64,000 bases of DNA from CAVVFX01 sp963747535 (GTDB taxonomy: Bacteria; Acidobacteriota; Terriglobia; Bryobacterales; Bryobacteraceae), in NCBI GenBank assembly GCA_963747535.1, contig CAVVFX010000025.1, positions 1-64,000 on the forward strand, written 5' to 3'. The translations under genes were made by a program, and so were the position numbers. The notes under the pieces are model-generated. The model saw nothing but the letters and a program-made list of their open reading frames with translations, was not told the origin of the DNA and searched no databases. Of the stretch, positions 55,584-63,503 are shown piece after piece (position 1 is the first letter of the stretch; the number at the start of each line of letters is the position of its first letter).

Positions 55584-57023
55584 TCACGCGCGAGCGGGCT
55601 TCGCCTCGTCGACCGCCTCGATCTTTCCATCGCGGATCGCACGTTTGAGCACGGCGTGGTCCTTTTCGTTCTGATCGGCATAGGCGACCGAGAAAGCGGC
55701 GACCGCCGTGTCAAAAACGTCGTTCTTGCCCAGATACCCACTGATCACCGCTGAGTCCCCGGAACGCGCATGAGAGAGCGCCAGCGTGTAGCCGCAACAC
55801 TCGGCGAAAAGCTGCATCCGGTCCGTGCCGAACGTCTCGACGGCGAACTTAATCTTAATGTCCCGGAGTTGGCGGACATAGAAGTGACGCCCTTTCCTCC
55901 CCTCGGTCCAGCCTAGGAAGATGTCACTGGCCGGCTGCATGAGCCGGTGGCCGTTTATGACACGTTCCCCGTGTTTCGGGAAGACGCTCTTTCCCGCATA
56001 GTTCTCCAGGACCGAGGCGCGCGCCTCCTTGAACTGGAGAATAAGAGGAACTCCTTTGTCGTCCATCATCAGGAGCATCCAACACCTGGTGCCGACGCTC
56101 CCGACGCCGACGACCTTGACTGCGGCGTCCTTTAGTTGATAGCGATCGAGCAAAGTCCGATAGCAGGGCGCCAGGGATTCGCGGTACCCAGAGAAGGCAT
56201 AAGCGATGTCCGGATGGATCTCCCCGGGGGAATGATCTTTCCAGTGGAAGATTGCCGGGAGCTGGTCTTTGATGATCGGCGAGCCGCCCGATTCGTCCAT
56301 CAGCTTCGGAAAGAGGCCTTCGGAGGTGCTGGTCGCACGCGCCTTCTCCAGGTTCCTGATCGCACCGCGGCGGATCCCTGCGTCCTTGACGCCCGCGATT
56401 AGCATCTCTGCCTCGACGGCGGTATACCACAGCTCCAGGACCCCCATTTCGCCGAACTCGGCCCTATGCTGGCGATAGGATTGGACACACGTGAGGGCTG
56501 CTTCCTTGGCGAAGGACTCGGGGAGGCCGTTGTCCCGACAGGCGATCACGAAGCTCGTCGCGAGACGCTTGAGGTCCCACTCCCAGGGCGCAGGTAGGGT
56601 CTCATCGAGGTCGTTGATGGCGAAGATGACTTGCCTCTCCGGAGTAGCGAGACAGCGGAAGTTGACCAAGTGGGAGTCTCCTCCGCATTGCACGCGGATG
56701 CCGGTACACGGAGTGCCGGCCAGATCTACTACCATGGCCAGAGCCGAGCCCCGGTAGAAGGTGAATGGAGACAGTACCATGCGCCCGTGACGAAGCGGAA
56801 GCAGATCGGGGAGGCGCCCCTCATCGGCCTTCAGCACCAGGCGGACTGGGTCCGGCCGGCCGAGTGGCGGCTTCCATTCGGCGTGCGAGGCTCGCGGGTA
56901 CTTATCCCGCATCGCCTTGCCCATCGCCCTCCTCTCGGCTCTCGAGCTCTGTTTCAAGAGCGACACAACCTTCCTGGTGCCCGGCTGCAGGGACTCTGGT
57001 ATTGCGACCTTGACTGTGGCCAT
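55584..57023 (-). CDS. DUF2252 family protein
   Basis: This protein of about 479 residues belongs to the large DUF2252 family. RHGRMVLSPFTFYRGSALAM (about 85) is followed by GDSHLVNFRC and AINDLDETLPAPWEWDLKRL (about 130-150). In the C-terminal third, LKDAAVKVVGVGSVGTRCW and FVRQLRDIK-like segments follow, then HARSGDSAVISGYLG. The family is thought to be kinase-like in fold (the APH-type NDLDE motif), but the activity is unproven. The ATG at 57023 has GAAGGG at 8 bp; the frame is open further upstream. The gene diverges from the DUF4239 gene across site d. Confidence 0.85.
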   Translation of the reverse strand: MATVKVAIPESLQPGTRKVVSLLKQSSRAERRAMGKAMRDKYPRASHAEWKPPLGRPDPVRLVLKADEGRLPDLLPLRHGRMVLSPFTFYRGSALAMVVDLAGTPCTGIRVQCGGDSHLVNFRCLATPERQVIFAINDLDETLPAPWEWDLKRLATSFVIACRDNGLPESFAKEAALTCVQSYRQHRAEFGEMGVLELWYTAVEAEMLIAGVKDAGIRRGAIRNLEKARATSTSEGLFPKLMDESGGSPIIKDQLPAIFHWKDHSPGEIHPDIAYAFSGYRESLAPCYRTLLDRYQLKDAAVKVVGVGSVGTRCWMLLMMDDKGVPLILQFKEARASVLENYAGKSVFPKHGERVINGHRLMQPASDIFLGWTEGRKGRHFYVRQLRDIKIKFAVETFGTDRMQLFAECCGYTLALSHARSGDSAVISGYLGKNDVFDTAVAAFSVAYADQNEKDHAVLKRAIRDGKIEAVDEAKPARA

Positions 57024-57113
57024 CGTGAGAAACCCTTCCGTCACCATGATGAAATAGTCAACCCATGGACTCAGATTCTTTGGAACGGGGCTCGTCCGCG
57101 CCGCCATCCGCCG

Positions 57114-57133
57114 AATTGAACTAAGGTGCAATA
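57114..57133 (+). promoter_or_regulatory. Conserved palindrome, site d (upstream of DUF4239 57175)
   Basis: AATTGAACTAAGGTGCAATA, a weaker copy with changes in the right half. TGTCATGTTAAGG follows after 19 bp, and the DUF4239 start is 42 bp beyond the palindrome. Its right-half changes are shared with site e. Confidence 0.75.
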
Positions 57134-57174
57134 TCCTCTGCTCACCAATCGGTGTCATGTTAAGGAAGTCACTT

Positions 57175-57933
57175 ATGGTCGATTACCCACTACTCGTTCT
57201 GGCGCTCTCTCTAGTGGCGTTGTACCTCTCGGAGTGGATCGGCGCTTCCTATCACAAGAGGCGAGAGAACCTGGAAGAATGCGATCGCGACGATTTCACC
57301 CTGATCGTGTCGGCTACCCTGACACTGCTCGGCCTGATCATCGGCTTCACTTTCTCGATGGCGATCAGCCGGTACGATCAGCGAAAGAATTACGAGGAGG
57401 AGGAGGCCAACGCCATCGGTACGGAGTACCTCCGTGCGGATTTATTGCCCGCCGCGGACGCAGCAAGTGTGCGTGCGCTGCTCGGACGTTATCTCGATCA
57501 GCGTGTCTTGAACTATAAAACTCGCGATCAAAACGAACTACCGACGATCGATGAAGCTACTGCCCTGCTTCAAACGGAGCTGTGGTCCGCAGTTGAGTCC
57601 CCGGCATCAAAGCAGCCGACATCCGTGACACCCCTCGCCGTTTCCGGGATGAACGATGTCTTGAACAGGCAGGGGTACACGCAAGCCGCCTGGTTGAATC
57701 GCATCCCCGTCACGGCGTGGGCTCTGATGGCAGCCATCTCTCTCGTCAGCAGCCTGCTGATCGGCTATGGTATGCACCGCCCAGCATGGGGAAACAAGCT
57801 GTTTCTAGTCTTACCTCTTGTCATCTCCGTCTCGTTCTTTCTCATAGCCGACATTGACAGTCCACGTGGAGGTATCATTCGTGTGCATCCGCAGAATCTG
57901 GTTGGGCTGGCACAGTCATTGCATGTCCACTGA
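57175..57933 (+). CDS. DUF4239 (bestrophin-like) membrane protein
   Basis: This 252-residue protein starts MVDYPLLVLALSLVALYLSE with helix 1. Helix 2 is LTLLGLIIGFTFSMAI (about 48-65), the soluble middle has YDQRKNYEEEEANAIGTEYL, and two C-terminal helices lie at about 180-200 and 210-230. ATG 57175 has AAGGAAG upstream. The in-frame ATG at 57157 belongs to the conserved TGTCATGTT motif and is not preferred. It is a full-length relative of the protein at 41964 and of the two truncated remnants at 19943 and 25838. Function is unknown. Confidence 0.8.
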   Translation: MVDYPLLVLALSLVALYLSEWIGASYHKRRENLEECDRDDFTLIVSATLTLLGLIIGFTFSMAISRYDQRKNYEEEEANAIGTEYLRADLLPAADAASVRALLGRYLDQRVLNYKTRDQNELPTIDEATALLQTELWSAVESPASKQPTSVTPLAVSGMNDVLNRQGYTQAAWLNRIPVTAWALMAAISLVSSLLIGYGMHRPAWGNKLFLVLPLVISVSFFLIADIDSPRGGIIRVHPQNLVGLAQSLHVH

Positions 57934-57948
57934 TGCTGGCGCCCGCCG

Positions 57949-57968
57949 TATTGAACTAAGGTGCAATA
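57949..57968 (+). promoter_or_regulatory. Conserved palindrome, site e (upstream of 58094)
   Basis: TATTGAACTAAGGTGCAATA, followed after 18 bp by TGTCATGTTGAGTCAGATGG. It lies 125 bp before the small secreted-protein gene. Confidence 0.8.
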
Positions 57969-58093
57969 TCCTTCTCTGTGCAGCTATGTCATGTTGAGTC
58001 AGATGGTGTAACGCGACTCGCAACATGCGCGAGGCCTCCATCGACGGCGGTTCCATCACTTTGAGGAGGAATCGACCCAAACAAGGGAGAGAG

Positions 58094-58522
58094 ATGAATA
58101 CATACGCGCGGATTGCGGTAACTATGATGCTGCTGTCCGGACTCGCACCCGCCCAGGTCAGGAAACCGGTGGGGGGGACTACGGTGCAGCAAACCACCAA
58201 TGTCATCAACGACTGCGAAAAGCGAACGAACAAGTTCAAGCGAATGGTCACGATCAAGACCAGGGGCAACACGCCCAACCTGAAGCGAGACACGGATCAA
58301 CTCGAACAGGCGCTGGACAAAGTGGGCGACTCCTGGAATCGGGACCACGACCCGCAGAAGACACGTGCATTCGTTATGGCAGCTATTACGATTGGTCAGC
58401 AGATCAATCCTTATATGACCACCGTTAAGATTGACTCTGATCTGTTGAACGAGTGGGTAGCGGTGCGAACCGAGCTAAATCATTTGGCGCAGACGTTTAA
58501 CTTGCCTCCGGTCCGCTGGTGA
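58094..58522 (+). CDS. Small secreted protein
   Basis: This protein of about 142 residues has a signal peptide (MNTYARIAVTMMLLSGLAPA) and a helical, charged mature part without cysteines. No domain is recognised. GGGAGAG precedes the ATG at 58094, and a longer open frame is disregarded. It belongs to the palindrome-linked block by site e and is followed by a strong terminator. Its export to the periplasm or outside is inferred from the signal peptide. Confidence 0.7.
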   Translation: MNTYARIAVTMMLLSGLAPAQVRKPVGGTTVQQTTNVINDCEKRTNKFKRMVTIKTRGNTPNLKRDTDQLEQALDKVGDSWNRDHDPQKTRAFVMAAITIGQQINPYMTTVKIDSDLLNEWVAVRTELNHLAQTFNLPPVRW

Positions 58523-58553
58523 CCTTAGACCGGATGTCTCCTCGATTGGATGA

Positions 58554-58590
58554 ATTGCCGGCGGTGCGGTCCGAGGTACGCGCCGGCAAT
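58554..58590 (+). terminator. Hairpin terminator after small secreted protein
   Basis: A perfect 10-bp stem (ATTGCCGGCG and CGCCGGCAAT) with a 17-base loop lies 30 bp after the stop at 58522. The following T-run is weak (GGTTTATC), so efficiency is uncertain. Confidence 0.6.
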
Positions 58591-58668
58591 GGTTTATCGG
58601 TCGGCCAGAAATTAACTAAAATCAATGCAAACAATCTCGGAGGTCATTAGATAGCGGCTGAGGGCGCC

Positions 58669-59510
58669 GTGATGGTGGCCTTCCTGGCAGGACGTGGCTC
58701 CGCGCAGGAATTGCAGCCGCCTGCCTACGTTCCGGCTCCGGTGGGCTACGACTACTTTGGCGTCGCCTACTCCACCCACTCGGGTGGCTTACTGTTCGAT
58801 GCCAGCCTTCCGATCCAAGATGGCCACGTTAGGGCCAACGTGATTGCTTTCTCGTTCGGGCATACTCTCGGTGTGCTGGGGCGCACCGCGCGGGCCTTAT
58901 TGGTCCCGACGTATGAATGGTGCGGCTTCCGGCAACCCGGTGCATCTTTGCCGGTCCGGAACGGGTGACACAACGTTCCGCTGTGCAATGAACCTCTATG
59001 GCGCGCCCGCTATGCACCTCAAACAATTCACGGAGTACCATCCAAAGACTATTGTCGGGGCCAGTATCACGGTGAACGCTCCCACCGGCCAGTACGATCC
59101 GAACAAATTCATCAACGTCGGCACTAACCGGTAGGCGTTCAAGCCCGAGATTGGCGTTTCCCGCACGATTGAGAAATGGGCACTGGAGGACGACGCCGGC
59201 GTCTGGCTGTATGCGGCGAACAATAATTTCAACGAAAGCCTGACTCGTACTCAAACTCCGCTCGGCAGTTTCCAGACTCCACCATGTACGCAACCTGCCC
59301 CGTCGATCCTGGGTTTCACTGGATTGGAACTTCTATACCGGAGGACGGCCGATCGTCAACGGACAGGCGGCAGGCGACTATGAGGAGAATACCCAGTGGG
59401 GCGCCACCCGCTAGATTAGCCAACCCCCGTTACAGTATCAAGATCACCTACTTCAGTGGTGTTCATATCCGGGTCGGCACCGACATCCGTTCGAATCGAG
59501 ATCGGCAAGT
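58669..59510 (+). pseudogene. Decayed channel/transporter gene (MetA-degradation family)
   Basis: Coding fragments appear in successive frames. They are a signal-like start with ELQPPAYVPAPVGYDYFGVA, then NLYGAPAMHLKQFTEYHPKT and NAPTGQYDPNKFINVGTNR, then FKPEIGVSRTIEKWALEDDA. Last come LDWNFYTGGRPIVNGQAAGD, EENTQWGAT and SIKITYFSGVHIRVGTDI. Together they outline an outer-membrane barrel of the same broad family as 48262. At least three frameshifts separate them, so no functional protein is made. Confidence 0.75.
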
Positions 59511-59513
59511 GCG

Positions 59514-59690
59514 ATGTCCAAAGAAGCCGCGGCTTGGCTCAAGGAAGCCGGCGCGACAGAGATATGGCACCGCCAGCCTGCGCGCGGCATCATGGCCGGC
59601 CAGCACCAGACGGGCACCGCCTGCATGGGGACCGATCCGCGGACCTCGGTGGTGAACTCGAGTACCAACTTTACGAGATCGAGATCGTGA
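59514..59690 (+). pseudogene. GMC oxidoreductase C-terminal fragment
   Basis: The frame from 59514 gives MSKEAAAWLKEAGATEIWH and then GQHQTGTACMGTDPRTSVVN. The latter is the C-terminal active-site region of glucose-methanol-choline oxidoreductases, with the catalytic-type histidine in GQHQTGT. The rest of the domain is missing and the frame soon stops. It is fused head to tail with the transporter relic. Confidence 0.65.
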
Positions 59691-59920
59691 GTGGCTGTCC
59701 TCGGTCCTGGCGGGGTTGGGGCGCGGGGCTTCAAAACCGCCATCGCGATACCGGAGCACCCAATCCAGTAGCGGGCCCACAGAAATCGACGTGCGCTTGG
59801 AGGCGGGAACATCATAAGGACGGGGGCGATCTGGTCTCCACTGGCGCTTTCGTTGGCGGTGGCGCGATCACCCTTGGCGCGCTCGGCATGAATGCCCTCA
59901 GTGGCGCGGTCGGCTTACCT

Positions 59921-59962
59921 TTGGAAACGGCGGACCCAGAACTGGCCACGCTGGTACGGCAA
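59921..59962 (-). pseudogene. Scrap of the transposon DUF6431-like gene
   Basis: On the minus strand the 42 bp encode PYQRGQFWVRRFQ, the same motif as YQRGQFWVRRF of the gene at 3544-4170 and the matching segment near 61865. It is too short for certainty but is nearly identical in DNA, and marks a third, mostly deleted copy of the transposon close to the right-hand one. Confidence 0.5.
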
Positions 59963-59970
59963 TATACCTG

Positions 59971-60372
59971 ATGGCCGAGAACCGGCGGCGCGCATTGGCT
60001 GAGTCGTATTTCGAACGGGGCGAGACCGGCAAAAGCCGAGGCGCTCTATCGCGATTGGTGGCACGCCGATCCGCGCCGGATCGGGTGTCGGATGGCCACG
60101 GATTCACGCGCACCAAGTTACAGGACTGACAGCGAGCCGAACAGGTTCTGCGAGAAGGGCTTGCCGTCGACCAGCCCAGGGATCGCCGCGATGTGCTCGA
60201 ACGGCTGGCCGATGTCTGCGAAGAGCACGGACGCAAAGACGAGGTGACCGAACTCCGTAAGGAGGCGAAACACAGTGTCACCGCAGACAGAGTCACCAGA
60301 CAAAAAATCGAGCGCAATGAGCCGTTCCCGTGCGGGAGCGGGAAGAAGTTCAAGAAGTGCTGCGGCGCTTGA
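59971..60372 (+). pseudogene. SEC-C motif protein, decayed
   Basis: The start MAENRRRALAESYFERGETG looks like a repeat-containing SEC-C protein. The frame is then shifted by one base near 60035 and meets a TGA near 60127. In the same original frame it resumes as EQVLREGLAVDQPRDRRDVL and ends with NEPFPCGSGKKFKKCCGA, a textbook SEC-C zinc motif. An internal deletion is likely. Intact relatives are about twice as long. Confidence 0.75.
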
Positions 60373-60708
60373 AACGTGTCGTCCCCGCCCCCGCGTCTCA
60401 CACTCACGCCCGCCGATTCCGCACGGATCCTTCCCCCTAGGTAAGCTTAGTCTGAAAATACTGGCTCGTGGAGATGGGATCAATTGCGGCGGGTTACACT
60501 GTAGGTTATCTGTAGCTTATGATCTCGGTTCATCGGCGGCGACCACGAACCGTATCTATATTTTTCAACGGCTTAACGCGCAACACCGCCCACCAACAAC
60601 CCCTGAATCGGATTGTGGTTCTGATCGTGTCTAGCAAATCCATCTGAGCGGTGGTTCCTGACTCTCCAGTCAGACTCCCCGCGGACAAGAAGCTTATAAA
60701 CTGGTGAT
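60373..60708. other. Gene-free spacer upstream of BrnT/BrnA
   Basis: No gene is seen. It presumably holds the promoter of the toxin-antitoxin pair, but no certain promoter or operator palindrome was identified. Confidence 0.35.
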
Positions 60709-61017
60709 GTGCACGTACCTCGCCACCTTCATTTCGAATGGGATGAGAGCAAGGCTATATTGAATGAGCGGAAGCATGGCGTTACGTTCACATTGGCCAC
60801 GAGCATTTTTCGCGATCCTAGAATTCAGACGATGTTCGATGAGAATCACAGCAAGTCCGAGGAGCGCTGGATCGGCCTTGGCCTGGCTTCGAATGGCGCA
60901 CTACTGGTTGTTATTCATCTCTGGACCGAAACGGACCCGGCCAACGTGACTGTACGCGTCATCTCCGCGAGAAAAGCGACCGATGTGGAAGAGGCAATAT
61001 ATAGGGAGTCTCTATGA
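60709..61017 (+). CDS. brnT: BrnT-family ribonuclease toxin
   Basis: This 102-residue protein has the BrnT signature. FEWDESKAILNERKHGVTF (about 9-27) is followed by DEN and the SEERWIGLGLASNGALLVV segment. The end, RVISARKATDVEEAIY, contains the family's conserved arginine-serine/alanine pair. BrnT is a RelE-fold RNase that halts translation and is neutralised by BrnA. The start is a GTG at 60709; an ATG 3 bp upstream is out of frame. The stop overlaps the antitoxin ATG by 4 bp (ATGA), in the usual toxin-first order. Confidence 0.88.
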   Translation: MHVPRHLHFEWDESKAILNERKHGVTFTLATSIFRDPRIQTMFDENHSKSEERWIGLGLASNGALLVVIHLWTETDPANVTVRVISARKATDVEEAIYRESL

Positions 61018-61235
61018 ATCAAGACGACGATATGAAGCGGGAATACGATTTCAGTGAAGCCGAAAGGGGCAAGCACTATGCCGGCCCTGACGCGGTCTTC
61101 CATATTCCTGTCTATCTCCAAGTGGACGTCCAGTCGTTTCTCCTCGAAAAAGCGCAGAGCAAGGGCATACCTTTGGACCAGCTCGTGAACGATTTATTGA
61201 AGCGTGACATCGAAGCGTTCCATGCGCTGGATTGA
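61014..61235 (+). CDS. brnA: BrnA-like antitoxin
   Basis: This 73-residue protein has KREYDFSEAERGKHYAGPDA (about 8-27), a common opening of antitoxins partnering BrnT. A ribbon-helix-helix-like C terminus follows (VYLQVDVQSFLLEKAQSKG, then LDQLVNDLLKRDIE). It binds and silences BrnT and probably represses its own operon. It is translationally coupled to the toxin. Confidence 0.82.
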   Translation: MNQDDDMKREYDFSEAERGKHYAGPDAVFHIPVYLQVDVQSFLLEKAQSKGIPLDQLVNDLLKRDIEAFHALD

Positions 61236-61412
61236 CTAGTTCGCCTCAACGTCGTGTAACCCTCCGCATTTTTCTCCCTCTTAAGAAATCTCTTTTCTCA
61301 AATTGAGTTCTGCCGGGACGGGAGTGATTGTGCCGCAGGGACGGAGCATGATCTGGAGTTCCCTTGGGGCACCCGACTATCCCGTGAGTTACTTCCCATT
61401 GCCGTGAGCGAA

Positions 61413-61531
61413 TGTAGGATATCGAGGTGAAGCCGGAGGGCTCCGCAAAGTCGTTGGAACAGCGAGCCCTCCGTTAGACCAGACCGGGAGTCTTGACCAC
61501 TCCCAGAAGGGTTCCTCATGCAAATCCTACA
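61413..61531 (+). promoter_or_regulatory. Structured leader of right transposon copy
   Basis: TGTAGGAT at 61413-61420 and ATCCTACA at 61524-61531 (inside the gene start) bracket two hairpins: GGAGGGCTCC...GAGCCCTCC and GGGAGT...ACTCCC. The layout matches the left copy at 4157-4283, though the stems differ in sequence. Confidence 0.45.
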
Positions 61532-62124
61532 CCCTTTTGCGGGTTCCATCCAGCAGTACCTCGAAGAGATTTCCGACCCCGACCGTTATCGGCCGGATCA
61601 CTGTCCGCAATGCTCAAGCCAAGCCGCCGCTGACCGCTCACGGCTTCTACCACCGCACCCTCGGGGATGTGGACTTTGACGGCGTCATCCCCGTTCGCCG
61701 TTATCTGTGCCACTCCTGCAAGCGCACCGTTTCTCTCTTGCCGCAATTCGCCTTGCCCTTCCTGCGCTTCAGTATTCCCGTCATCTCCCTGTTTCTCATC
61801 GCCCGACTGTTGCACGGCTACACGCTCCAAGCCTCTGCCCAGGCGGCCGCGCAACCCGCTATGCCATATCAGCGTGGCCAACTCTGGAGCCGCCGTTTTC
61901 AACAGCAAGCGGAGAGCTTGTGCCTGGCACTGGCCGCATTGACCGCTCTCCATACGGCTCCGAACTTCTTGACCAGGGCCTTGCACATGCTCCAGGCCAT
62001 TGGCTGGACTCCGGCTCACCGCTTCCTGTTTTCCGACTTGCGTGCGCACCTGTTGGGCTGGCCCCCGTCTCACGCTCCCGACGGCCGTCTCGCCATACTC
62101 CGGCCGGTTTTCCGGTCCACCTGA
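61518..62124 (+). pseudogene. DUF6431-like gene of right transposon copy, frameshifted
   Basis: It starts MQILHPFAGSIQQYLEEI with the first cysteine pair HCPQC, as in the left copy. One extra base near 61625 (16 bases where the left copy has 15) puts the rest in another frame: PLTAHGFYHRTL, RYLCHSCKRTVSLLPQF and YQRGQLWSRRFQQ. The second frame continues to 62124. Unless frameshifting is programmed the protein is broken, while the downstream transposase is intact. Confidence 0.75.
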
Positions 62125-62196
62125 GGCTCCCCACACAACACTTGCATAGTCTTCTGCCGCCCACCGCGAGTATCGTTCTCACCAGGGAGATTCCTC

Positions 62197-63498
62197 ATGG
62201 ATGCCAAAGCCGAAAAACTCGCCCTGTTTCGCTACGGCCTGATTGCGCCGTTAGTGCTCGAAACCCTGCCCCGCGGTGAACTCACGCGCCGCGCTGAGGA
62301 GATTGCCGCCCGTCAGTACGACATTCCCGATTCCCAACGGATTTCGGTTTCGGTCGATACTTTGCTCGAGTGGACGCTCCGCTATCGTAGGGGCGGCTTC
62401 GATGCCCTGGCCCCCAAACCACGCCAGGACCGCGGCCAGTCGCGCGCCATCACCCCGCAACTCGCCGACCTGATCGAACGCCTGAAGCGCGAAAATCCTC
62501 ATCGTACCGGCATGACCCTGCTGCGCGAATTAGCCCTCACCTCCGAACAGAATGAGCCCGGCGTATCCGCCTCCACGCTGTATCGCTTCCTCAAACAACG
62601 CGGCCTCACCGAACGCCAACTGCTCGCACCGGTCGCACACAAAAAGTTCGAAGCCCAGTCGAGCAACCAGATCTGGCAGGCCGACATGCTGTTTGGTCCC
62701 TACGTCCAACGGCCCGCCGGCGGCAAGATGCAGGTCTTTCTGCATGCCATTCTGGACGACGCCAGCCGACTCATTCCCCATGCCCAGTTCTATCCCAACC
62801 AGGGACTCGATGCCTGCCTCGATTGTTTGCGCCAAGCTATTGCCGCCCGCGGCGTGCCCGTGCGCCTCTACATCGATAACGCCAAGATCTATCGCTCCCA
62901 GCAACTGGCCCGCATCGCCGCCTCGCTCGGCATTTTGATCGTGCACACGCCTCCCTATCAGCCCGAAGGCCGCGGCAAAATAGAACGCTATTTCCGCACC
63001 GTGCGGGATCAATTCCTGAACAATCTCGACCGCAAACAGTCGCTTTCGCTGGAAGAGTTAAACGATCGTTACCACGCCTGGCTCGAAAACGTTTATCACC
63101 GCTCCGATCACAGCGCCCTGGCTTCCACTCCGCTGCTGCGCTGGCAGCGCGATATCGAACAAGTCCGTCAACTCCCTCCGGCCACCGATCTCCGCCGCCT
63201 CTTCTTCTATCGCCTCAATCGCCAGGTCCGCCGCGATTGCACTTTTCTGCTGCACAACCAGTATTACGAAGCTCCGCCCCATCTCACCGGTGAAACCGTC
63301 GAGGTGCGTTTCGATCCTCTCGACGCCGCCGAAGTCGAGATCCATTTCCAGGGAAAACTGCAAGGCACGGCACGCCTCGTCGATCCCGTCATCAATGCCG
63401 GCTTGCCTCCCGTGAAACGTGCCACCGCCGCCGAACCGGAACCCACCGGCATTAACTTTGTCGAACTGCTCAACCAGAAAAAAGAGGAAGAGGAGTAA
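62197..63498 (+). CDS. DDE (Mu/TniA-like) transposase, right copy
   Basis: This is a 433-residue transposase closely related to the one at 2261-3496. The N-terminal helix-turn-helix part (SVDTLLEWTLRYRRGGFDAL) precedes the core. The core has QADMLFGPYVQ (D), LYIDNAKIYRS (D) and GRGKIERYF (E). Compared with the left copy it has a small insertion near residue 130 and a longer lysine/glutamate-rich end (NQKKEEEE). GGGAGA precedes the ATG. The gene runs toward the right edge of the window and is followed by its ATPase after 5 bp. Confidence 0.92.
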   Translation: MDAKAEKLALFRYGLIAPLVLETLPRGELTRRAEEIAARQYDIPDSQRISVSVDTLLEWTLRYRRGGFDALAPKPRQDRGQSRAITPQLADLIERLKRENPHRTGMTLLRELALTSEQNEPGVSASTLYRFLKQRGLTERQLLAPVAHKKFEAQSSNQIWQADMLFGPYVQRPAGGKMQVFLHAILDDASRLIPHAQFYPNQGLDACLDCLRQAIAARGVPVRLYIDNAKIYRSQQLARIAASLGILIVHTPPYQPEGRGKIERYFRTVRDQFLNNLDRKQSLSLEELNDRYHAWLENVYHRSDHSALASTPLLRWQRDIEQVRQLPPATDLRRLFFYRLNRQVRRDCTFLLHNQYYEAPPHLTGETVEVRFDPLDAAEVEIHFQGKLQGTARLVDPVINAGLPPVKRATAAEPEPTGINFVELLNQKKEEEE

Positions 63499-63503
63499 CG
63501 CTC

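Noticed and set aside
61516..62136. 206-codon minus-strand frame at the right transposon copy
   Set aside because: Antisense of the frameshifted DUF6431-like gene; the plus strand matches the left copy in amino acids.
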